Below are positions 12,584-21,009 of a stretch of DNA of 64,000 nucleotides, piece by piece (positions within the stretch are counted from its first letter, which is position 1; each line of letters begins with the position of its first letter). The notes beneath the pieces were generated by a model. That model searched no databases, was not told where the DNA came from, and worked only from the letters and a program-made list of their open reading frames with translations. The translations under genes were made by a program, and so were the position numbers. Origin of the DNA: Kitasatospora sp. MAP5-34 (GTDB lineage: Bacteria; Actinomycetota; Actinomycetes; Streptomycetales; Streptomycetaceae); contig NZ_JARXZC010000014.1 of the NCBI RefSeq assembly GCF_029894335.1, positions 1-64,000 of the forward strand, read 5' to 3'.

Positions 12584-12650
12584 GACCGGGTTGCCCGGTG
12601 TGATCCACAAGGCAGCGGCATTCCGGCGGATCGTGGGTATGCTCGCCGCC

Positions 12651-13895
12651 ATGCCACCCACACCCGACGCCGCCCGGCCGGGCCCCGGCGTGCCCGACCG
12701 TGGGCGCGAGGACTCCTGCCCGGGGGCCCTTCGTCTACACATGGCCGATGACGGCGCGCTGGCCCGGATCCGGGTGCCCGGCGGACTTCTGACGGTCCGT
12801 CAGGCTCTGGTGCTGGCCGACGCCGCGAGCGAGCTGGGCGACGGCTCGCTGGAGACCACCTCGCGCGGCAACGTCCAACTGCGCGGCCTGCCTTCGGACT
12901 CCGGCCTGGAGCTGGGCCGCCGACTGCGCGCCGCCGGCCTGCTGCCCTCCGACTCCCACGAGCGCGTCCGCAACATCGTCGCCTCCCCGTCCGCCGGACT
13001 CGACGGCGCCGGGTACGCCGACGTCCAGTCCTGGACGCGTGAGCTGGACGCCGCGCTCTGCGCGGCCGACCGGGCCGCCGGGCTGTCGGGCAAGTTCCTC
13101 TTCGCCCTCGACGACGGGCGCGGTGACGTCGCCGCCCTCGACGCCGATGTGACATTGATCGCAACCCCGGACGGCGGCTCGCTGCTCCGCTTCGGCCGCG
13201 CCACCACCGCCCGGCGGGTACCCGCCGGTGAGGCGGCGCGGTACGCGCTCGCCGGTGCCCTGGAGTTCCTCGACGCGCTACGGGACACCGGCACCGCCGC
13301 CTGGCACCTGCGCGACGTGCCCACCCTGCTGGCCCCGGGCGCCGAGCTCGACCCGGGAGCCGAGCCGCTGCCTGTGCTCGACGGCGGGGCGCCGCAGGTG
13401 GGGGAGCTGCCCGGCGGGCTCTGTGTCGGCCTGCGGTTCGGGCGGGTGAGTGCCGCGCAGTGGCGGCTGCTGGCGGAGGTAGCGGACGGTGAGCTGCGGG
13501 TGACCCCGTGGCGCACCGTCGTGCTCCCCCGTGCTGCGCGCGACCGGCTCGCCGAGCTGGCGCACGCCGGTCTGCGGACCGACCCCGGTTCGCCTTGGGA
13601 GCGCGCCACCGCGTGCACCGGTACGCCGGGCTGCGCCAAGTCGCTGGCGGACGTACGGGCCGATGCGGCGCGCGCGCTGTCCGGTGCGGTGGGCGGGGGG
13701 CTGTTGCCCGTCCACTGGTCCGGTTGCGAGCGGCGCTGCGGGCATCCGGCGGGGGAGTGGGTGGACGTCCTCGCCACTGGGCAGGGCTACCGCGTGACGG
13801 CCCGTCCGGGTGGGACGCCGACTTCGCGGACTTCGCAGGACCTGACGACCGAAGAGATGGCCGAAGCAGTGGCCGAGGCCAGGAGGATCAAGTGA
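12651..13895 (+). CDS. cobG: Precorrin-3B synthase CobG
   Basis: O2-dependent monooxygenase of the aerobic cobalamin route that converts precorrin-3A to precorrin-3B, with a sulfite/nitrite-reductase-type siroheme-ferredoxin fold. Evidence: N-terminal half-domain [14 protein letters not shown] (about 62-75) and the 4Fe-4S cysteines in [12 protein letters not shown] followed by [12 protein letters not shown]. The ATG at 12651 (MPPTPD) is preferred; an ATG at 12639 is in frame. 414 residues is normal. Its stop overlaps the cobH start in GTGA, forming a cobG-cobH-cobIJ operon. It is divergent from cobN. Confidence 0.92.
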   Translation: MPPTPDAARPGPGVPDRGREDSCPGALRLHMADDGALARIRVPGGLLTVRQALVLADAASELGDGSLETTSRGNVQLRGLPSDSGLELGRRLRAAGLLPSDSHERVRNIVASPSAGLDGAGYADVQSWTRELDAALCAADRAAGLSGKFLFALDDGRGDVAALDADVTLIATPDGGSLLRFGRATTARRVPAGEAARYALAGALEFLDALRDTGTAAWHLRDVPTLLAPGAELDPGAEPLPVLDGGAPQVGELPGGLCVGLRFGRVSAAQWRLLAEVADGELRVTPWRTVVLPRAARDRLAELAHAGLRTDPGSPWERATACTGTPGCAKSLADVRADAARALSGAVGGGLLPVHWSGCERRCGHPAGEWVDVLATGQGYRVTARPGGTPTSRTSQDLTTEEMAEAVAEARRIK

Positions 13896-14518
13896 TCGAC
13901 TACGAGAAGGACGGCGCGGAGATCTACCGCCAGTCCTTTGCCACCATCCGCGCCGAGGCCGACCTCGCGGGGCTGCCCGCCGATGTCGCCCAGGTCGCCG
14001 TGCGCATGATCCATGCCTGCGGCATGACCGACCTGGTCGAGGACCTGCTCTGGTCGCCCGGCGTGGTGGCGAGCGCGCGAGCCGCGCTGCGCGCCGGTGC
14101 GCCGATCCTCTGCGACGTCTCCATGGTTGCGAGCGGTGTCACCCGTAAGCGGCTGCCCGCCGACAACGAGGTGATCTGCACGCTCTCCGACCCGTCGGTG
14201 CCCGGGCTCGCCAAGGAGATGGGCAACACCCGCAGCGCCGCCGCCATGGAGCTGTGGCTGCCCCGGCTGGAGGGCGCGGTGGTCGCCGTCGGCAACGCGC
14301 CGACCTCGCTCTTCCGGCTGCTGGAGATGATCGAGGCCGGTGCTCCGCGCCCGGCTGCCGTGATCGGCGTCCCGGTCGGTTTCATCGGCGCCGCCGAGTC
14401 CAAGCAGGCGCTCGCCGACCACCCCTCGGGCCTGGAGCACCTGGTGGTGCGCGGGCGGCGCGGCGGCAGTGCGATGGCCGCCGCCGCCATCAACGCGATT
14501 GCGAGCGAAGTAGAATGA
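13892..14518 (+). CDS. cobH: Precorrin-8X methylmutase CobH
   Basis: Catalyses the 1,5-methyl shift that turns precorrin-8X into hydrogenobyrinic acid. The 208 residues include the catalytic His in MIHACGM (H41), [11 protein letters not shown] and the C-terminal [14 protein letters not shown]. The GTG start is fixed by an AGGAGG seven bases upstream (13881-) and by the GTGA overlap with cobG; its stop overlaps the next start in ATGA. Confidence 0.96.
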   Translation: MIDYEKDGAEIYRQSFATIRAEADLAGLPADVAQVAVRMIHACGMTDLVEDLLWSPGVVASARAALRAGAPILCDVSMVASGVTRKRLPADNEVICTLSDPSVPGLAKEMGNTRSAAAMELWLPRLEGAVVAVGNAPTSLFRLLEMIEAGAPRPAAVIGVPVGFIGAAESKQALADHPSGLEHLVVRGRRGGSAMAAAAINAIASEVE

Positions 14519-16035
14519 CGGATCGTCAGATTGGGAGCCAGGTAGGCAGGCTCTACGGTGTCGGCCTCGGCCCGGGTGACCCGGAGCTGGTCACCGTGCG
14601 TGCTGCCGGGCTGATCGGCAAGGCCGACGTGGTGGCGTACCACAGCGCCCGGCACGGCCGGTCGATAGCCCGCTCGATCGCCGAGCCGTACCTGCGCGGC
14701 GACCAGATCGAGGAGCAGTTGGTCTACCCGGTCACGGTCGAGACCACCGACCACCCCGGCGGTTACCGGGGCGCGCTGGACGAGTTCTACGAGGAGGCCG
14801 CCGCCCGGCTGGCCGCCCACCTGGACGCGGGCCGCGACGTGGTGGTGCTGGCCGAGGGCGACCCGCTGTTCTACGGCTCGTACCAGCACATGCACAAGCG
14901 CCTGGCGGACCGTTACCCGACCGAGGTGGTGCCGGGCGTGACCTCCGTCAGCGCCGCCGCCGCCCGGTTGGGCAAGGCGCTGGTGGAGGCCGAGGAGGTG
15001 CTGACCATCCTGCCGGGCACGCTGCCCGAGGAGGAGTTGACGGCCCGCCTGGCGTCCACCGACTCCGCCGTCATCATGAAGCTCGGCCGCACCTTCCCGA
15101 CCGTACGGCGGGCGCTGGAGCGCGCGGGCCGGCTGGACGAGGCCCAGTACGTCGAGCGGGCCACCATGGCGGGCGAGCGTACGGCGCGGCTGGCGGACGT
15201 GGACCCCGAGACCGTGCCGTACTTCTCCGTCGCCGTGCTGCCGAGCCGGATCGGGCTCGGCCCGGCGCCCGTGGCGGAGGACGCCGTCGGCGAGGTCGTG
15301 GTGGTCGGCCTCGGGCCGGCCGGTCCGCTCTGGCTGACCCCCGAGGCGCGCGGTGAACTCGCCGCCGCCACCGACCTGGTGGGGTACACCACCTACATCG
15401 ACCGGGTGCCCGTACGGCCCGGCCAGGTGCGGCACGGCTCGGACAACAAGGTCGAGGCGGAGCGCGCCGAGTTCGCCCTCGACCTGGCCCGCCGTGGCCA
15501 CCGGGTGGCCGTCGTCTCCTCCGGTGACCCCGGCGTCTTCGCGATGGCCACCGCCGTACTGGAGGCCGCCTGCGGCGACCCGTACCGGTCCGTGCCGGTG
15601 CGGATCGTCCCCGGGATGACGGCCGCGCACGCTGCCGCCTCCCGCGCGGGCGCCCCGCTCGGCCACGACTACGCGGTCGTCTCGCTCTCCGACCGGCTCA
15701 AGCCCTGGGAGGTCGTCGCCCAGCGCCTGCGCGCCGCCGCCGCAGCGGACTTGGTGCTCGCGCTCTACAACCCGGGCTCGCAGAGCCGCACCACCCAGGT
15801 CGGCCTGGCCCGGGACCTGCTGCTCGAACACCGCGCCCCGGACACGCCCGTGGTGATGGCCCGGGACGTCGGCGGCCCGACCGAGCGGGTGCGGACGGTC
15901 CGGCTGGCGGATCTCGACCCGGCGGAGGTCGACATGCGGACCATCCTGCTGATCGGCTCCTCGCAGACCCAGGCCGTCCGTCGCGACGACGGTACCGAGG
16001 TGGTCTGGACCCCGAGGCGGTACCCGCCGGTCTGA
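14515..16035 (+). CDS. cobIJ: CobI-CobJ fusion: precorrin-2 C20- and precorrin-3B C17-methyltransferase
   Basis: Two tetrapyrrole methylases in one 506-residue chain. Residues 1-240 are CobI-like ([20 protein letters not shown] at the SAM-binding loop, then [20 protein letters not shown]). Residues about 250-506 are CobJ-like ([51 protein letters not shown]). Fusion of the two steps is common in actinomycetes. Start ATG overlaps the cobH stop. A hairpin terminator follows 17 bp after the stop, closing the operon. Confidence 0.95.
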   Translation: MTDRQIGSQVGRLYGVGLGPGDPELVTVRAAGLIGKADVVAYHSARHGRSIARSIAEPYLRGDQIEEQLVYPVTVETTDHPGGYRGALDEFYEEAAARLAAHLDAGRDVVVLAEGDPLFYGSYQHMHKRLADRYPTEVVPGVTSVSAAAARLGKALVEAEEVLTILPGTLPEEELTARLASTDSAVIMKLGRTFPTVRRALERAGRLDEAQYVERATMAGERTARLADVDPETVPYFSVAVLPSRIGLGPAPVAEDAVGEVVVVGLGPAGPLWLTPEARGELAAATDLVGYTTYIDRVPVRPGQVRHGSDNKVEAERAEFALDLARRGHRVAVVSSGDPGVFAMATAVLEAACGDPYRSVPVRIVPGMTAAHAAASRAGAPLGHDYAVVSLSDRLKPWEVVAQRLRAAAAADLVLALYNPGSQSRTTQVGLARDLLLEHRAPDTPVVMARDVGGPTERVRTVRLADLDPAEVDMRTILLIGSSQTQAVRRDDGTEVVWTPRRYPPV

Positions 16036-16052
16036 GGGTTCCGCCGCTGTCC

Positions 16053-16084
16053 TGCCCCCACTGGCCAGATGACCAGTGGGGGCA
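16053..16084 (+). terminator. Terminator after cobIJ
   Basis: Perfect 12-bp stem (TGCCCCCACTGG, 16053-16064, with its complement at 16073-16084) and an 8-base loop, starting 17 bp after the cobIJ stop. It also faces the end of the convergent methyltransferase gene and could act on both strands. Confidence 0.85.
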
Positions 16085-16187
16085 CCTCTCGTTTCAGCGC
16101 ACCTCGTTGCACACCTGCCGCCGAGCGTCACTCACCGGTGGTCATCGGCAGCGCCGTGGGCAGGTCGGACATCGCCTGGATCCGCAC

Positions 16188-17087
16188 CTAACCGAGTGCC
16201 GGTGGGTGCTCGGCCGGACGGCGCCCCCAGGCCGAGATCAGCGGCGCGAGTGTCAGGTCGAGTTCGCCCGCGTGGATGGCGGCCAGGTGCGCGTCGATCT
16301 CGGCGTCGTCGGCCAGGCCGGCCGCGAGCAGCTCGCCGCGCACGTGCCGGATGGTCGCCGCCTCCAGCCGGTCGCAGGCCGGCCCGCCGACCGGGAAAGA
16401 GCCGGCTGCGGCGACATCCACCAAGCCGGCCTCACGCAATGCCCGCGGCAGTGTCCGGCCGTAGCGCAGGTCCGCGCCTCGGCGCGCCAGCAGCTCCCGG
16501 ACCGCGTCGCGCAGCCGGTTGGCCCGCCGCTGCGCAGGGCCGCTGTCGTCCAGGCATGCCAGTGGCTGCAGAGCGGTGTCGGCGTCCTCGACCAGCAGCC
16601 AGCCGCCGGGCCGTAGCGCTGCCGCCATCGTGGCCAACGCGCGAGCCCGGTCGGGTACATGGACCAGCACGAGCCGGGCGTGCACCAGATCGAACGTCCC
16701 CGGCTCCGGGGGCGGATCAGCGGCGACGTCGTGCCGGCGCACCTCGTACCCGTCGCCTGCCTTCAGCCACGACGGGTTGATGTCCGTGGCCAGCACGTGC
16801 CCGGTCGGACCGACGGCCGCCGCGAGCGCCTCCGGGATACCGGGGCCACCGGCCCCCACTTCCCAGCAGCGCGAGCCGGCCCTGACCCCCAGTCGATCGA
16901 AGTGCCCGCGCGTCACACCGTCGAACAGCTCGGCCAGCCAGACGAATCGCTCGCCCGCCTCGGCGCGCGCGTTGTCCAGCAGGTACCCACGGGCGGGAGC
17001 GGACTCTCCGCCGAGCGCGGTGGTCCCGCCTGTCGGATCCGGTCGGCCACCGACGTGCGGCGGGCGGTGCGAGGAGGTCATGACCAC
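16188..17087 (-). CDS. Class I SAM-dependent methyltransferase
   Basis: A 299-residue methyltransferase: motif I CWEVGAGGPGIPEALA (about 69-84), the acidic HVLATDINPSWL, and the post-II segment GTFDLVHARLVLVHVPD typical of Methyltransf_25/11 proteins. The GTG at 17087 has GGGAAGG nine bases upstream; an ATG at 17081 is also in frame but further from that site. It stands alone between the cob operon and a 440-bp empty stretch and is not a recognised cobalamin enzyme, so it belongs to the segment that splits the cob cluster. Confidence 0.85.
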   Translation of the reverse strand: MVMTSSHRPPHVGGRPDPTGGTTALGGESAPARGYLLDNARAEAGERFVWLAELFDGVTRGHFDRLGVRAGSRCWEVGAGGPGIPEALAAAVGPTGHVLATDINPSWLKAGDGYEVRRHDVAADPPPEPGTFDLVHARLVLVHVPDRARALATMAAALRPGGWLLVEDADTALQPLACLDDSGPAQRRANRLRDAVRELLARRGADLRYGRTLPRALREAGLVDVAAAGSFPVGGPACDRLEAATIRHVRGELLAAGLADDAEIDAHLAAIHAGELDLTLAPLISAWGRRPAEHPPALG

Positions 17088-17530
17088 ATGGTCAACCTTC
17101 CCAGGCCACCAGCGCCATGACGACGGGAGAGGGATTTCTCACACAGCCGGCGAACCCCGCACGTCCTACAGCACGGTTCTGCACCGTGAAGCGCCGGAAG
17201 GGGTACAGGTATCCGGGGCTGAGACCACACACCGACACTGTCCCACTCCCAGGGCTTCCTGCCCGACAGACCGTCATGAACCGGACACCATCCGACTACG
17301 CCGAAGCCCTGGGGTCCACATCTGTGCCGGTATGCATGCAGTCATGGACTCCACTTGGTCGGTTTGGTGGAGGCGGGCGAGTCGATCGGCGAGTGCCCTG
17401 GACAGCCCACATGACTCGTTCCTGAAAGGGCACGACGGAGGCGATGGCACGGGCAGCAGTGCGAGGTGAGGCCAAGACCCAGGGTCGTCCCCTCGCTTGT
17501 TTTCGATGCAGCCCTACAGGTCCTGCTGGA
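17088..17530. other. 443-bp stretch without a supported gene
   Basis: Open frames exist on both strands, but none has a ribosome site, good third-position GC and a recognisable product together. Composition is more even than in the neighbouring genes. It includes the upstream region of the methyltransferase and the 3' flank of the HAAS-domain gene. I see no strong dyad. Confidence 0.5.
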
Positions 17531-18130
17531 TTACCAGGACAGCTGCTGTCGGAGTCGCGTGGCTGAACGGCCGAGCCGTACGGCTGCGGCCACCGGGAGG
17601 AACGCCGCAAGGAGGAGGGCCGTCAGCAACGCGATCGCGGTCAGACCGCCGAGCGCCACGGAGCAGATCACCGCGAACGCCGGGACGGTGACGACCGGCG
17701 AGAGCAGCAGCAGCGTCGCTTGCCGCTTCTCCCGGCGTACCCACTGCGGGGACTTCCACAGCCGTACGAGTGCGGCGACTGTGGCGGCAAGTGAGAGGAG
17801 CGGTCCTGCCACCGGGACGAGTGCGGCCGGCAGTGCCAGGGCGGCCAGGCAGAGGGTGATGGAGGTGTGCCTGCTGGTCTCCGGTGTCGGGTGGTTGCCG
17901 GGTTCCTCGGCCAGGGCGGCTGCCGTGATCTCCCCGGGTGTCCCCAGCTGGTCCAGGACACGGCGCACGCTGGTCTCGTCGAGGGTGCCGGACTCCGCCA
18001 GTGCCACCTCGATGTGCTCACGCAGATCTGCCAGCAGTTCCTGGCGGCGGGCGTCGGGAAGCGCCGTGGTCCGTTCCTCGATCGAGGACAGGTAGGCCAG
18101 TACGAGGGGGTGGGCGAGGGGGTCGTTCAC
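17531..18130 (-). CDS. HAAS-domain membrane protein paired with PadR
   Basis: 199 residues. The N-terminal 75 form a helical HAAS-type signalling domain (YLSSIEERTTALPDARRQELLADLREHIE, then LDQLGTPGEITAAAL), followed by about four hydrophobic segments (residues 95-125 and 140-185). Such proteins are routinely co-encoded with PadR-like repressors and are thought to sense or relay membrane stress. The ATG at 18130 overlaps the PadR stop by four bases, so the pair is translationally coupled. Precise function is unknown. Confidence 0.8.
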   Translation of the reverse strand: MNDPLAHPLVLAYLSSIEERTTALPDARRQELLADLREHIEVALAESGTLDETSVRRVLDQLGTPGEITAAALAEEPGNHPTPETSRHTSITLCLAALALPAALVPVAGPLLSLAATVAALVRLWKSPQWVRREKRQATLLLLSPVVTVPAFAVICSVALGGLTAIALLTALLLAAFLPVAAAVRLGRSATRLRQQLSW

Positions 18131-18495
18131 GTCGTCTCTCCAGGGGCGAGGAAGTGGTCGACGGCGTTGCGGAAGGAGGGCCAGTTCGCGGTGAACTCCT
18201 CCAGTGCGCTCCGGCCGGCGTCGGTCAGTGTGTAGTACCTGCGCGGCGGTCCGCTCTCGGACTCCTGCAGGTGGGTGTCGGCGAGTCCGGTCCGCCGGAG
18301 GCGCGACAGCAAGGGGTAGATCGTGCCCTGGCTGGTTGCCATCACCTCGACCCGGGCAAGCTCCGCCAGTAGCTCCACCCCGTAGCGGGGGCCGTCCCGT
18401 AGCAGCGCCAGGACGCAGTACTCGAGCACCCCTTTGCGGAGCTGACTCGCCACCCGGCCGTCCGCTCCAGGGATGCTTGCATTGCCATCTACCAT
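18127..18495 (-). CDS. PadR family transcriptional regulator
   Basis: 122 residues with the PadR winged helix: LRKGVLEYCVLALLRDGPRYGVELLAEL, then TSQGTIYPLLSRLRRTGLADTHL and the wing PRRYYTLTDAGRSAL. It is the short (PadR-s2) type without a long C-terminal domain. The ATG at 18495 is used; a TTG at 18504 would add three residues. An imperfect dyad (18475-18506) spans the start codon, which suggests autorepression of the regulator-HAAS operon. Confidence 0.9.
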   Translation of the reverse strand: MVDGNASIPGADGRVASQLRKGVLEYCVLALLRDGPRYGVELLAELARVEVMATSQGTIYPLLSRLRRTGLADTHLQESESGPPRRYYTLTDAGRSALEEFTANWPSFRNAVDHFLAPGETT

Positions 18496-18506
18496 GTAAA
18501 GCAAGC
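18475..18506. promoter_or_regulatory. Candidate PadR operator
   Basis: Outer arms GCTTGC (18475-18480) and GCAAGC (18501-18506) are exact; extending each arm to 11 bases gives 9 of 11 paired. The dyad straddles the padR start codon. Assignment to PadR is inference from position. Confidence 0.45.
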
Positions 18507-18744
18507 TACCACGGTTGGTGCGGATGTCGCGGCATCACCCGGCCGCACCTTGCCTTCGCGTTTCCGGAGCCGGGGCGGAATGCGGATGGCCCCTCGCGGC
18601 GTCGTCTGGGACGATCATGCGCGGGGGCCCCGGTGGTGACTCCGTCCGGGGTGAGGGGGAGTGTGGTGGCGCGGCAGCCGGTGAAGTCCGTCGGGGGCAT
18701 CCTCCGAGATCTGGAGGACGCCCCCGGCGTGAGTTGACGGATCG

Positions 18745-19611
18745 TCAGGCAGTCGAAGGAATGGGGAAGCTGCGGCGCATCAGTGCGTCGAAGGCGGCGT
18801 CCGGGAGGAGGCGACGGGCGATCATGGTCGAGCGGGCCACCATGCCGATCGCGTAACGGGCGCGCGGGTTGCGGGTGGTGGCGGCGCGGACGATCACCTT
18901 GGTTGCGGCCTCCGCCGGGACCGCACCGTTGCGGCGGCGGAAGGACCGGTTGGCGTACATGTCCGCGAGCTCGGCGCGGAAGCCCGCGTACGGGTCGTCG
19001 GTCGGGCCGAGCTGCATGGTGTCGACCGCCGTGCCCGCGAACTCGGTGATGGTGGGCCCGGGTTGGACGACCACGACCTTGACGCCGAACGGCGCGACCT
19101 CCAGTCGCAGCGAGTCGCTGACGGCTTCCACCGCGTGCTTGGTGGCGTGGTAGAAGGCGCCGCCGGGCGGCGAGAACCGTCCGCCCATGGACGAGATGTT
19201 GACGATCCGCCCCTGCCCGGCCCGCCGCATGCCCGGCAGTACCAGCTGGGTCATCCGGACCAGCCCGAACACGTTGGTCTCGAACTGGGCGCGGACCTCC
19301 TCCGGCGAGGCCAGCTCGACCGGCAGGTGCAGCCCGTACGCGGCGTTGTTGACCAGTAGGTCCACCGCGCCGTGCTCGGCCTCGACCTGGGCGACCGCCG
19401 CCGCCATCGACTTCTCGTCGGTCACGTCGAGGGCGAGGGTGGTCAGGCCCTGGGCTTCGAGCTCGGCGAGCGTCTCGGGGCGGCGGGCGGTGGCGTAGAC
19501 GTGGTAGCCCAGCCGGTGCAGGGCCAGTGCGGTGCGGCGGCCCATGCCGGACGAACAGCCGGTGATCAGAGCGGACTTGGCGGAGGTGGCGGAGGTGGTT
19601 CCGGTGCTCAT
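18745..19611 (-). CDS. SDR family oxidoreductase
   Basis: Classical short-chain dehydrogenase/reductase of 288 residues: cofactor motif TGCSSGMG (about 17-24), an Arg pair after the second strand (ATARRPE) favouring NADP(H), NNAAYG, the catalytic Ser in VNISSMGG, and the Tyr-Lys pair in YHATKHAVEA. Substrate is not deducible. The ATG overlaps the TetR stop by four bases, so it is co-expressed with, and probably controlled by, that repressor. Confidence 0.92.
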   Translation of the reverse strand: MSTGTTSATSAKSALITGCSSGMGRRTALALHRLGYHVYATARRPETLAELEAQGLTTLALDVTDEKSMAAAVAQVEAEHGAVDLLVNNAAYGLHLPVELASPEEVRAQFETNVFGLVRMTQLVLPGMRRAGQGRIVNISSMGGRFSPPGGAFYHATKHAVEAVSDSLRLEVAPFGVKVVVVQPGPTITEFAGTAVDTMQLGPTDDPYAGFRAELADMYANRSFRRRNGAVPAEAATKVIVRAATTRNPRARYAIGMVARSTMIARRLLPDAAFDALMRRSFPIPSTA

Positions 19612-20222
19612 CGGGTGGCCTCTCGGTGCAGGAGGGCCCAGACGGCTTCTTCGGCCTGGGTCAGGGCCTCGGGGGGGAGTTCGGAGATGCCGACGGGGCG
19701 AAGGTGTTTGACCAGTCCGGCGAAGGCGCCGAGGGCGAGCGAGACGAGCAACTGCGGGTCGCCGTCGCGGATTTCGCCGGCCTGCTGGCCGCGCACGATG
19801 AAGTCGGCGGCGAGGCGGTGGACTTCGGCGGCCAGGGCCTGGCTCTCGGGGGCGAGGAAGGTGTCGTGCTGCTGGTGCTCGATGAAGGCGAAGGCCGCGT
19901 GGTGGCGTCCGGCGTAGCGGGTGAAGCCGCGCCAGAACCGCGCGAACTCCTCGCGGGTGCTCCCGGCCGGGCCGCCCTCGGCGAGGGCTTCGGCGAGGTG
20001 GGCCAGGAGTTCCCGTTTGGCGTGCTGGAAGGCCGCGTTGCCGAGGGCTTCCTTGCTGGGGAAGTACCGGTAGATGCTGCCGACCCCGACTTGGGCGTGC
20101 TGGGCGACGGCGGGCATCTGGGTGCCCTCGTAGGTGCGCTCGGCGAACAGGGCCAGGGCGCTGTCCAGGAGGGTCTGGGGGAGGTCGGGCTTTCGGTTGA
20201 GGGCCACGGAATGAATGTTCAT
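19608..20222 (-). CDS. TetR family transcriptional regulator
   Basis: 204 residues with an N-terminal TetR HTH (LLDSALALFAERTYEGTQMPAVAQHAQVGVGSIYRYFPSKEAL, about 17-60) and a helical ligand domain. The ATG at 20222 lies inside a 24-bp palindrome; a GTG at 20207 is an alternative. The upstream gene cobK ends only 17 bp away, so the promoter overlaps the cobK 3' end. A TTGACT about 17 bases before the dyad could be its -35. Downstream it overlaps the SDR gene, giving a self-contained repressor-enzyme operon. Confidence 0.9.
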   Translation of the reverse strand: MNIHSVALNRKPDLPQTLLDSALALFAERTYEGTQMPAVAQHAQVGVGSIYRYFPSKEALGNAAFQHAKRELLAHLAEALAEGGPAGSTREEFARFWRGFTRYAGRHHAAFAFIEHQQHDTFLAPESQALAAEVHRLAADFIVRGQQAGEIRDGDPQLLVSLALGAFAGLVKHLRPVGISELPPEALTQAEEAVWALLHREATR

Positions 20223-20228
20223 TCCGTG
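20205..20228. promoter_or_regulatory. Palindromic TetR operator over the start codon
   Basis: Exact 11-bp arms (CACGGAATGAA and its complement) separated by two bases. It covers the start and first codons of tetR on the - strand, the usual place for an autorepressing TetR site. Binding by this particular TetR is inferred from position. Confidence 0.8.
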
Positions 20229-20239
20229 AGCCCCGGAAG

Positions 20240-20989
20240 TCAAGCCTGCCGTACCACCCACGCGACGGCCCCGGCCACGTCCGGCACCTCCGGGACGCCG
20301 GCCGGCGCCGGTGGGCGGCGGACGATCACCACCGGGAGGCCGAGTTCGCGGGCGGCGGCGAGTTTGGGGGCGGTGGCGGCGCCACCGCTGTCCTTGGTGA
20401 CCAGTACGTCGATCCGGTGTTCGCGGAGCACCGCGCGCTCGCCCTCCAGGGTGAAGGGCCCGCGATCGAGCAGCACCTCGGTCCGGGGTGGCATCGGGGC
20501 TTCCGGGGCGTCGACGGAACGGGCGAGGAAGAAGAGGTCGGTGAGGTGCGCGAACGCGGCCAGCCCCTGGCGGCCGGTGGTGAGGAAGATCCGTCGGCCG
20601 AGGGCGGGGAGGGCCGCCGCCGCTTCGTCCAGGGAACCGACCGGGTGCCAGCTGTCCCCGGCAACCGGTACCCAGCTGGGACGACGCAGCGCCAGCAGGG
20701 GAACATGGACCTCGGCGGCCGCAGTGGCCGCGTTGCGACTGATGGTGCCGGCGAAGGGATGAGTGGCGTCGATGAGAGCGTCCACGCGCTGCTCGCGCAG
20801 CCAGGCGGCGAGCCCGTCGGGGCCGCCGAACCCGCCGATCCGCACCTCCCCGGTCGGCAGCCGGGGCTCGGCCACCCGTCCCGCCAGCGAACTGGTGATC
20901 CGCAGGGCCGGGTCGGCGGCGAGTTCGGCCGCCAGGCGACGGGCTTCGGTGGTGCCGCCCAGGATCAGTACGTGCTTCGGGACGCGCAT
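20240..20989 (-). CDS. cobK: Precorrin-6A reductase CobK
   Basis: NADPH-dependent reduction of precorrin-6A to dihydro-precorrin-6 in corrin-ring synthesis. The 249 residues show VLILGGTTEARRLAAEL at the N-terminus, LIDATHPFAGTISRNAA (about 92-108), the FLTTGRQGLAAFA strand and VTKDSGGAATAPKLAAARELGLPVVIV, all family signatures. Divergent from cbiD with only 20 bp between the starts, so promoters must overlap the coding regions. Confidence 0.95.
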   Translation of the reverse strand: MRVPKHVLILGGTTEARRLAAELAADPALRITSSLAGRVAEPRLPTGEVRIGGFGGPDGLAAWLREQRVDALIDATHPFAGTISRNAATAAAEVHVPLLALRRPSWVPVAGDSWHPVGSLDEAAAALPALGRRIFLTTGRQGLAAFAHLTDLFFLARSVDAPEAPMPPRTEVLLDRGPFTLEGERAVLREHRIDVLVTKDSGGAATAPKLAAARELGLPVVIVRRPPAPAGVPEVPDVAGAVAWVVRQA

Positions 20990-21009
20990 CGGAACTCCAG
21001 GGGATCTTC

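Noticed and set aside
17117..17610. Small frames on both strands in the gap before the HAAS-domain gene
   Set aside because: No ribosome site, poor third-position GC and no recognisable product.
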